A stretch of 6,055 bases of DNA, from contig JALNYB010000079.1 of the NCBI GenBank assembly GCA_023230065.1, positions 1 to 6,055 of the forward strand, written 5' to 3'. The DNA is from Candidatus Methanomethylophilaceae archaeon. GTDB taxonomy: Archaea > Thermoplasmatota > Thermoplasmata > Methanomassiliicoccales > Methanomethylophilaceae. Every line of letters begins with the position of its first letter. Position 1 is the stretch's first letter. A model generated the notes under the pieces. It made no database searches and was not told the origin of the DNA. It saw only the letters and a list, made by a program, of their open reading frames with translations. A program made the translations under genes and the position numbers. This document shows positions 1 to 5,004 of the stretch, piece by piece.

Positions 1-111
1 CGAGCCTTGCAATGTATGTTCATTATAAAAACCTATTCTGCATCTAGCTATCAGTAACTTTATTAGTATCCTGTAAAGGACCTAAAACTTGTCTTGCACC
101 AGAGAATAGTT

Positions 112-120
112 TTTATAAAT
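112..120 (+). promoter_or_regulatory. Archaeal-type box A (TATA) promoter of thrS
   Basis: The sequence TTTATAAAT is a strong match to an archaeal box A, the TATA-binding protein site. It is preceded by a purine-rich stretch (GAGAATAG) that could serve as the BRE. Archaeal transcription normally starts about 25 nt downstream of the box, here near position 142. That leaves a leader of roughly 25 nt before the ATG at 167 and includes the GGAG ribosome binding site at 155-158. No bacterial -35/-10 pair is as convincing. The assignment is from sequence pattern only. Confidence 0.65.
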
Positions 121-154
121 ATATCATGTGTGCCCGGTACAACTACAATATGTA

Positions 155-158
155 GGAG
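155..158 (+). promoter_or_regulatory. Ribosome binding site that sets the thrS start
   Basis: GGAG (within TAGGAGAT) lies 8 nt before the ATG at 167, a normal Shine-Dalgarno spacing. The longer open frame begins at a GTG at 128, but that codon has no such site and lies only a few bases after the TATA box, upstream of the expected transcript start. The site therefore decides in favour of ATG 167. Confidence 0.75.
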
Positions 159-166
159 ATAGTGAA

Positions 167-1936
167 ATGAAAGCACTTTATAATGATGGCAGGGTAGAGG
201 AATGTGAAGATGAACTGAAGATCCTCAGACACACAACATCCCATGTCCTGGCACAAGCAGTCAAAAGATTGTATCCAGATACCAAATTAGCAATCGGACC
301 CGCCATCGACACAGGATTTTATTACGACTTCGACAAAGAAGGCGGATTCACACAGGAAGATCTAAACACTCTTGAAGTGGAAATGAAAAAGATCATAAAA
401 GAGAATCTTAAATTAGAAACATTCTCTAAACCGAGGCAAGAAGCAATAGAATATCTCAAAGAATTGGGCGAGCCGTACAAAGTACAACTCGTTGAAGACC
501 TTCCGGAAGATGCGGTGATTACATTCTACAAACAGGGAGAATTCGTCGATCTGTGCGCCGGGCCTCATGCACTTTACACCAAAGCAATAAAAGCATTCAA
601 GCTCACGTCGCTTGCTGGCGCTTACTGGCGCGGAAGCGAGAAGAATAAAATGCTCACCCGCATATACGGTACTGCATTCACCAACAAAGAAGACCTTGAG
701 AAGTACCTCCTCATGCTTGAAGAGGTAAAGAAAAGAGACCACAGGAAACTCGGAAAAGAACTAGGTATCTTCGCCATTATGGAAGAAGGACCCGGATTCC
801 CGTTCTTCCTTCCTAAAGGAATGGTATTGAAGAACACTCTCATCGAATACTGGAGAGAGATCCACCAAAGAGAGAACTACCTTGAGATCTCCACCCCTAT
901 GATGCTCAGTCAGGAACTTTGGCAACAGTCAGGTCACTGGGATCACTATAAAGATAACATGTACACCACCATGATCGACGACGGCATGTTCTGCGTCAAA
1001 CCCATGAACTGCCCCGGTGGCATGTTGGTCTACAGGCTTGAACCGCACTCTTACAAAGAACTTCCCATCAAAATGGGAGAACTGGGACTCGTGCACAGAC
1101 ACGAGAGATCGGGAACCCTTTTAGGACTGATGAGGGTCAGATGCTTCACCCAGGACGACGCACATATCTTCATGACCCCCGATCAGATCATTGACGAGCT
1201 GAAAGGCGTCGTGAGACTTGTGAACGAAGTATATTCGCAATTCGGATTCAAATATCACGTCGAACTTTCAACGAGGCCCGAGAACAGCATGGGTTCCGAT
1301 GAGGATTGGAACAACGCAACGAACGCCCTTACAGAAGCACTGAAAGAATCCAATCTTGTATACAAGGTCAACGAAGGAGACGGCGCATTCTATGGACCTA
1401 AGATCGATTTCCATCTGGAAGACTCCTTGGGAAGAACCTGGCAGTGCGGAACCATTCAGCTAGACTTCCAGATGCCTCAGAGATTCGATCTCACATACGT
1501 GGGAGCAGACGGAGAAAAACACAGACCTGTTATGATCCATAGAGTCATCTTCGGATCCATCGAGAGATTCATCGGAATACTCATCGAGCATTACGCAGGT
1601 AAATTCCCGACATGGCTCTCACCTGTACAGGTGAAAGTACTGTCTGTATCCGAGAAATCCCATGACTACGCAGAGACTGTCAACAAACAGCTCAAAGCCG
1701 CAGGCATCAGATGCGAACTTGACAACAGGGAAGAAAAAATCGGATATAAGATCCGCGAAGCCCAGATGCAGAAGACCCCTTACATGCTCATTCTCGGTGA
1801 AAAAGAAGCGGAATCAGGGAATACCATCTCAATAAGAAGCAGAGACAAAGGAGACATCGGAAGCATGTCCACCGAACAGTTCATCTCCCAGATCTGCGCC
1901 GAGAACGAATCAAGAAGCAACGAAAGCAGTTTCTGA
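167..1936 (+). CDS. thrS: Threonyl-tRNA synthetase, bacterial class, without TGS domain
   Basis: This enzyme attaches threonine to tRNA-Thr in the cytoplasm using ATP. With the ATG at 167 the protein has 589 residues. The second additional domain (editing, hydrolysis of Ser-tRNA-Thr) comes first, with H22xxxH26 in RHTTSH and C130/H134 in DLCAGPH. The class II catalytic core follows: zinc ligands C282 (KPMNCPG), H333 (DDAH) and H458 (MIHR), motif 2 Arg311 (HRHE), and motif 3 Arg467 (ERF). The anticodon-binding domain is from about residue 480 to 575, with NREEKIGYKIREAQ. E. coli ThrRS has 642 residues with an N-terminal TGS domain of about 60 residues. That domain is missing here: the protein starts just before the editing domain. 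All active-site residues are present, so the enzyme should work. The gene stands alone, with its own promoter and terminator. Most archaea use a different ThrRS type, so bacterial origin is likely if the host is an archaeon. The start is well supported, although a GTG at 128 would add 13 residues. Confidence 0.97.
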   Translation: MKALYNDGRVEECEDELKILRHTTSHVLAQAVKRLYPDTKLAIGPAIDTGFYYDFDKEGGFTQEDLNTLEVEMKKIIKENLKLETFSKPRQEAIEYLKELGEPYKVQLVEDLPEDAVITFYKQGEFVDLCAGPHALYTKAIKAFKLTSLAGAYWRGSEKNKMLTRIYGTAFTNKEDLEKYLLMLEEVKKRDHRKLGKELGIFAIMEEGPGFPFFLPKGMVLKNTLIEYWREIHQRENYLEISTPMMLSQELWQQSGHWDHYKDNMYTTMIDDGMFCVKPMNCPGGMLVYRLEPHSYKELPIKMGELGLVHRHERSGTLLGLMRVRCFTQDDAHIFMTPDQIIDELKGVVRLVNEVYSQFGFKYHVELSTRPENSMGSDEDWNNATNALTEALKESNLVYKVNEGDGAFYGPKIDFHLEDSLGRTWQCGTIQLDFQMPQRFDLTYVGADGEKHRPVMIHRVIFGSIERFIGILIEHYAGKFPTWLSPVQVKVLSVSEKSHDYAETVNKQLKAAGIRCELDNREEKIGYKIREAQMQKTPYMLILGEKEAESGNTISIRSRDKGDIGSMSTEQFISQICAENESRSNESSF

Positions 1937-1945
1937 ATAAAAATC

Positions 1946-1968
1946 AAATGGGCTTCGGCCCATTTTTT
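1946..1968 (+). terminator. Hairpin plus T-run terminator after thrS
   Basis: A perfect 8-bp stem (AAATGGGC at 1946-1953, GCCCATTT at 1958-1965) encloses a stable TTCG tetraloop. It runs into six T (1963-1968), beginning 10 nt after the thrS stop. On the minus strand the same hairpin is followed two bases later by TTTTT (the A-run at 1939-1943). It could therefore also stop transcripts of the convergent aldo/keto reductase, about 160 nt past that gene's stop. Confidence 0.85.
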
Positions 1969-2079
1969 AACCCTGGAACTTCCGATCCGATAAAAATGAA
2001 TCGAGATCCCACGTGCACATTAGAATTATACTCAAAAATCCTATTGAAGGAGACCTTTTCTACGATCTCATCGAATGGA

Positions 2080-2105
2080 GTCCGTACAAAATTAATTGTC
2101 CGGAC
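2080..2105. repeat. Imperfect inverted repeat between two convergent genes
   Basis: Arms GTCCGTACAA (2080-2089) and TTGTCCGGAC (2096-2105) pair over 10 bp with one mismatch around the loop AATTAA. It sits 25-50 nt past the stop of the minus-strand aldo/keto reductase gene and could form a 3' end hairpin in that mRNA. No long T-run follows on the minus strand, so a terminator role is uncertain. Confidence 0.45.
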
Positions 2106-2129
2106 CCCTGTTTATTCCTCAATCGTTTA

Positions 2130-2990
2130 TCACTTGCCTCTGAACACGGGCATGATGCGCATCATACCATAACTTTTGATTTTCTCGAAATTTTTCAATA
2201 CTTCCATATCCGATTCGGAGATTGTGAATTCAACATCGGCATTCTCTTTCATATGTATCGGATTCGCTGTCTTCGGAAGGGCAACCGCACCCAGTTGAAG
2301 AACATAGCGAATGCATAGCTGTGCCACAGTAACATTGTATTTTTGAGCTATCGCTGCGATTTTCTCGTTCTTCAGAACTTTTCCGTGAGCTATCGGCGAA
2401 TATGCCTCCACGAGAATATCGTTCTTCTGGCAGAACTCGATGAGATCCAAAGACGTGTTGCTGATATGAGTCAAAATCTGATTCACCATGGGTTTGATCT
2501 TGCAGTGTGACAATATGTTCTCTAGATCGTCTTGCAAGAAATTCGAAACACCTATGGCCTTCAATTTCCCCTCACTGTAAGCATCTTCCAAAGCTTTCCA
2601 AACTTCTATGTTCTCATCGAAGTACCGATTTGCCTTGCGCCATTTACTCCAGGGTTGAGGACTGTGGATGATCATCATATCGAGATAATCAAGACCCATT
2701 TTAGAGATGGACCCGTCTATCTTCTCCATTGCTTTATCATATGTTTTGGCATCAGCATCCACTTTAGTATTGACGAAGATCTGATCCCTGGGCACTCCAC
2801 ATGTGCGCACTCCTTCACCTACTCCTGCTTCATTCTTATAAGCTTCAGCAGTATCTATGTGACGGTATCCCACGGCAACGGCCTGACGAACGGCTTCGGC
2901 CGCGTCATTATCATTTATAAACCAAGTGCCTAAACCTAATTTCGGGATCTGGACACCATTGGAAAGAGTATAGTTCTCATCTAGTATCAT
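2130..2990 (-). CDS. Aldo/keto reductase (2,5-diketo-gluconate reductase-like)
   Basis: A 286-residue NAD(P)H-dependent oxidoreductase of the aldo/keto reductase family, a cytoplasmic single-domain TIM barrel that reduces aldehydes and ketones. The substrate cannot be read from the sequence. The catalytic tetrad is complete: Asp46 and Tyr51 in HIDTAEAY, Lys76 in VNTKV, His109 in IIHSP. GVSNF (147-151) and the late cofactor loop LPKTANP (238-244) also fit. Family members that bind NADPH usually carry Arg in the loop pattern PKSxxxxRIxEN; here that place is His246, so cofactor choice may differ. QILTHISN replaces the commoner QIEYHPY after strand 6. The whole protein resembles aldo/keto reductases I recall from gut Firmicutes and Actinobacteria, suggesting transfer. 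The ATG at 2990 has AAGGAGA 8 nt upstream. The gene is convergent with thrS and divergent from thiE, with no functional link to either evident. Confidence 0.93.
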   Translation of the reverse strand: MILDENYTLSNGVQIPKLGLGTWFINDNDAAEAVRQAVAVGYRHIDTAEAYKNEAGVGEGVRTCGVPRDQIFVNTKVDADAKTYDKAMEKIDGSISKMGLDYLDMMIIHSPQPWSKWRKANRYFDENIEVWKALEDAYSEGKLKAIGVSNFLQDDLENILSHCKIKPMVNQILTHISNTSLDLIEFCQKNDILVEAYSPIAHGKVLKNEKIAAIAQKYNVTVAQLCIRYVLQLGAVALPKTANPIHMKENADVEFTISESDMEVLKNFEKIKSYGMMRIMPVFRGK

Positions 2991-2998
2991 TGCAGTTC

Positions 2999-3005
2999 TC
3001 TCCTT
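2999..3005 (-). promoter_or_regulatory. Ribosome binding site of the aldo/keto reductase
   Basis: Read on the minus strand this is AAGGAGA, 8 nt before the ATG at 2990. It is the strongest Shine-Dalgarno sequence in the window and fixes the start codon. Confidence 0.8.
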
Positions 3006-3033
3006 TCATATTACTTTCGTACGCACTCGTTAT

Positions 3034-3047
3034 GATTTAAAATATTT
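3034..3047 (-). promoter_or_regulatory. Probable TATA box of the aldo/keto reductase gene
   Basis: On the minus strand this reads AAATATTTTAAATC, an AT-rich box A-like element. It would place the transcript start roughly 25 nt further on, near 3012, giving a short leader that includes the ribosome binding site. The region is generally AT-rich, so the exact box is uncertain. Confidence 0.4.
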
Positions 3048-3138
3048 GATATCCAGATCTATGAAAATGACCAAATAACGAATTTAATTCATGTTGATCT
3101 ACATATTCTCATACAGTCTTCCAAACTGCATGGCATTA

Positions 3139-3156
3139 ATTCAATCACGATTGAAT
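3139..3156. repeat. Perfect 18-bp palindrome, candidate operator
   Basis: ATTCAATC and GATTGAAT are perfect reverse complements separated by only AC. The spacing is too tight for an RNA hairpin loop but suits a dimeric DNA-binding protein. It lies about 90 bp upstream of the reductase TATA box and 135 bp upstream of the thiE TATA box. The core half-site CGATTGAA recurs at 3216-3223. Which gene it controls, if any, is unknown. Confidence 0.5.
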
Positions 3157-3220
3157 ATAGCTCGAATTTACCCTGCATAGGATCGGAAATCTTTTATCAA
3201 TATGAATCGGTCATTCGATT

Positions 3221-3243
3221 GAAAACGATTAGCATTCGTTTTC
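3221..3243. repeat. Perfect 8-bp inverted repeat with 7-nt loop upstream of thiE
   Basis: GAAAACGA (3221-3228) and TCGTTTTC (3236-3243) are perfect reverse complements around TTAGCAT. The element ends about 48 bp before the thiE TATA box, which suits an activator or repressor site. If transcription instead began at the upstream TATA-like stretch near 3191-3204, it would form a hairpin at the 5' end of the mRNA. Confidence 0.45.
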
Positions 3244-3291
3244 TTTCTCATTTTCATCTATTGAATCGGGCTGATGAATCCAACCGTAGGC

Positions 3292-3302
3292 TTAATTATA
3301 TC
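3292..3302 (+). promoter_or_regulatory. Probable TATA box of the thi operon
   Basis: TTAATTATATC is box A-like. A start about 25 nt downstream would fall near 3320-3324, only a few bases before the thiE GTG at 3326, so the mRNA would be nearly leaderless. That agrees with the weak ribosome binding site (AGGG, 3318-3321). It also leaves no room for a riboswitch on this transcript. Confidence 0.5.
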
Positions 3303-3325
3303 TTTGAAACTCATTATAGGGCTCT

Positions 3326-3967
3326 GTGTTCGACCTATATGTAATCACTGACCGCAGATTATCACACGGATTATCTGAAGCAGAAGTCGCAAGACTCGCA
3401 TATGCGGGAGGGGCAGACATAGTCCAACTCAGAATGAAATCCGAGGATGGAAAGGAAATGCTTGAACAGGCTAAGATCATCAAACAGTACGCAGATGAAT
3501 ATGCCAGATATTTTATTGTGAATGACAGAGTAGACATTGCTATCCTGTCAGACGCAGACGGCGTACACTTGGGACAATCAGATATCCCTATCGCAGAAGC
3601 AAGAAAATTACTCGGTGACGATAAACTCATAGGAATATCGGTTCACAATGTAGAAGAAGCCATCACCGCATTCAACGACGGAGCCGATTACATAGGCGTG
3701 GGTTCCATATTCACAACATCCACCAAACCTGATGCAATACAGGGGCTCGGACTCGATGCGATCTACAGAATCAAACAGGCTGTTGACCTTCCGTTGGTTG
3801 CAGTGGGTGGCATAAACCAGGGTAATATCCAAGATGTCATCGCAGCGGGAGCAGATTCCGCGGCCGTTATATCAGCTGTTGTAGGAAAAGAAGACATCTC
3901 AAAGGCTTGTCATGATCTGAGAGATCAAATATTGAAGATAAGACCTCACACGGTTGTCGGCCAGTAA
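3326..3967 (+). CDS. thiE: Thiamine-phosphate synthase
   Basis: ThiE joins hydroxymethylpyrimidine pyrophosphate to hydroxyethylthiazole phosphate, giving thiamine phosphate and pyrophosphate in the cytoplasm. The 213-residue protein is of normal length and covers the whole TIM barrel. Recognisable parts are QLRMK (34-38) with Arg36 and Lys38 for pyrophosphate, VNDRVD (65-70) and DGVHLGQSD (78-86) with Asp67 and Asp86 as the likely magnesium ligands, GISVH (103-107) with Ser105, GSIFTTSTKPD (126-136) with Lys134, and the phosphate-binding loop VGGIN (160-164). The start is GTG at 3326. An in-frame TAG at 3317 rules out a longer protein, and the next ATG lies inside the conserved QLRMK motif. 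It is the first gene of the operon, and thiM follows after 31 nt. Many archaea use ThiN instead of ThiE for this step; the ThiE here is complete and looks functional. Confidence 0.96.
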   Translation: MFDLYVITDRRLSHGLSEAEVARLAYAGGADIVQLRMKSEDGKEMLEQAKIIKQYADEYARYFIVNDRVDIAILSDADGVHLGQSDIPIAEARKLLGDDKLIGISVHNVEEAITAFNDGADYIGVGSIFTTSTKPDAIQGLGLDAIYRIKQAVDLPLVAVGGINQGNIQDVIAAGADSAAVISAVVGKEDISKACHDLRDQILKIRPHTVVGQ

Positions 3968-3998
3968 AAGATATTAACGATATCTAACATGCACAACC

Positions 3999-4793
3999 AT
4001 GGTCGCGGACATCACAGATATATTCGCAGAAGTGCAGAAAAAGAAACCTTTGGTCCATCAGATGACCAACTATGTCACAGTGAATGACTGCGCTAACATC
4101 ACCATCTGTGCTGGTGGCTCGCCCGTGATGTCAGACGCTAAAGAGGATGTCGAGGACATGGTTTCCATTGCATCCGCCCTGGTTCTAAACATAGGTACAT
4201 TGAATTCGAGGACGAATGAATCAATGATACTTGCCGGAAAGACAGCCAATGAATTGAATATCCCTGTCATCTTAGATCCCGTGGGTGTGGGAGCGACCAG
4301 ATTCAGAACAAAGACCGCAGAGGATATCCTTGATTCTGTCAGGATATCTGTCATAAAAGGTAATGCCGGAGAAATCGGCATTCTTGCGGGTTCAGGCGGT
4401 GTCGTAAAAGGTGTAGATTCTATATCAGGTTCAGATAATGCGGAAGAAACGGTCAAAGCATTGTCTAGAGCAACCGATGCAATAATCGGAATGACTGGAA
4501 AGACCGACTATGTCTCAGACGGAAAGGCAGTGTATGTTCTTAACAACGGTGACAATTATCTCGAAACAGTCTCTGGAACCGGCTGCATGGTCTCATCTGT
4601 AGTAGGATGTTATGTTGGAGCTCATGGTGTTTCCGTGGATTCTATTGCAGCCGCGATATCCATTTTCAACATAGCAGGAGAAATCGCCGCGATGACAGCG
4701 AAGGGCCCTGGCTCATTCAAAACAAAACTTTTTGATTCGATGTACAATATTACCGCTGCAGACATAAACGACAGACTGAAAATAAGGACCTGA
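3999..4793 (+). CDS. thiM: Hydroxyethylthiazole kinase
   Basis: ThiM phosphorylates 4-methyl-5-(2-hydroxyethyl)thiazole with ATP, salvaging the ring for ThiE. The 264-residue protein matches the family length. Seen in order: PLVHQMTNYVTVNDCAN (17-33) and GGSPVMSDA (39-47) at the substrate site, LDPVGVGATRFR (92-103), IKGNAGEI (119-126), TGKTDYVSDG (166-175), the anion-hole motif SGTGC (192-196) with Cys196 at the place of the known catalytic cysteine, and KGPGSFKTKLFD (235-246). ATG 3999 is the first possible start, since an in-frame TAA lies at 3975. No Shine-Dalgarno sequence is visible before it, unlike thiS, thiF and thiG, so translation may depend on coupling or on an unrecognised signal. 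A short inverted repeat, GATAT...ATATC (3970-3984), sits in the gap after thiE. thiS follows after 16 nt, so co-transcription is likely. Confidence 0.96.
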   Translation: MVADITDIFAEVQKKKPLVHQMTNYVTVNDCANITICAGGSPVMSDAKEDVEDMVSIASALVLNIGTLNSRTNESMILAGKTANELNIPVILDPVGVGATRFRTKTAEDILDSVRISVIKGNAGEIGILAGSGGVVKGVDSISGSDNAEETVKALSRATDAIIGMTGKTDYVSDGKAVYVLNNGDNYLETVSGTGCMVSSVVGCYVGAHGVSVDSIAAAISIFNIAGEIAAMTAKGPGSFKTKLFDSMYNITAADINDRLKIRT

Positions 4794-4801
4794 ACTATCC
4801 T

Positions 4802-4806
4802 GTGAT
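4802..4806 (+). promoter_or_regulatory. GTGAT-type ribosome binding site of thiS
   Basis: GTGAT lies three bases before the ATG at 4810 (GTGAT, AAC, ATG). It matches the distal part of the anti-Shine-Dalgarno complement GGAGGTGATC, where short spacing is expected. The same arrangement occurs before thiG. Confidence 0.55.
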
Positions 4807-4809
4807 AAC

Positions 4810-5004
4810 ATGAATATCAATGGACAGAACATTCGGATCGTATCTGGAACCAGATTATCAGATATACTATTTTCAAATGGTTATGACAGAACAAAGATCT
4901 GTGTGGAACTCAACGGGAATATCATTCCAAAGAAAGATTATGAATCCGTGATCGTCAATGACGAAGACTCGATGGAAATTGTCAGTTTTGTTGGAGGCGG
5001 ATGA
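4810..5004 (+). CDS. thiS: Sulfur carrier protein ThiS
   Basis: A 64-residue ubiquitin-fold sulfur carrier of normal size for ThiS. ThiF adenylates its C-terminal glycine, which is converted to a thiocarboxylate and donates sulfur to the thiazole ring on ThiG. The sequence shows the beta-grasp pattern: MNINGQ at the N-terminus, LSDIL helix (16-20), VELNGNIIP (32-40) with the usual central Asn-Gly, and a C-terminus SFVGGG ending in the required glycine pair. It lies between thiM and thiF, with its stop overlapping the thiF start. The codons of its last glycines also form the ribosome binding site of thiF. MoaD-like proteins share the fold, but the neighbours thiF and thiG settle the identity. 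Confidence 0.94.
   Translation: MNINGQNIRIVSGTRLSDILFSNGYDRTKICVELNGNIIPKKDYESVIVNDEDSMEIVSFVGGG
4993..4997 (+). promoter_or_regulatory. thiF ribosome binding site inside the thiS glycine codons
   Basis: GGAGG is formed by the thiS codons GGA GGC, which encode its C-terminal glycines. It lies 3 nt before the ATG at 5001 and 6 nt before a second in-frame ATG at 5004. The spacing slightly favours the second ATG. Either way the two genes overlap and are probably translationally coupled. Confidence 0.7.

Larger units (their letters stand above)
2991..3325. other. Divergent intergenic region between aldo/keto reductase and thiE
   Basis: These 335 bp hold no credible gene. The left end carries the ribosome binding site and probable TATA box of the minus-strand reductase. 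The right end carries the probable TATA box of thiE. Between them are two perfect inverted repeats (3139-3156 and 3221-3243) and a repeated octamer TGAATCGG (3203-3210 and 3262-3269). A second TATA-like stretch, CTTTTATCAATATG (3191-3204), could be an alternative thi promoter. I found no TPP riboswitch signature (no CTGAGA element with a matching downstream box). Confidence 0.6.

Noticed and set aside
20..32. TATA-like stretch TTATAAAAA near the left edge
   Set aside because: It could be a promoter for a gene outside the window or a second one for thrS. It lies too far from thrS for a short leader, and nothing else supports it.
1..127. Possible T-box or attenuator leader before thrS
   Set aside because: No T-box sequence, specifier stem or terminator is visible, and the TATA box predicts a leader of only about 25 nt.
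1971..2318. Open frame on the plus strand between thrS and the reductase, with a partly protein-like stretch (2013-2115)
   Set aside because: It has no start codon with a ribosome binding site, its second half is antisense to the well-supported reductase gene, and I recognise no family. Its composition looks like chance, although a decayed gene fragment at 1971-2129 cannot be fully excluded.
3139..3243. CRISPR-like or insertion-sequence ends formed by the inverted repeats
   Set aside because: The two repeats differ in sequence, occur once each, and have no spacer array, transposase or target duplication.
2991..3325. TPP riboswitch before the thi operon
   Set aside because: The conserved CTGAGA element and its downstream partner are absent, and the nearest TATA box leaves no leader.
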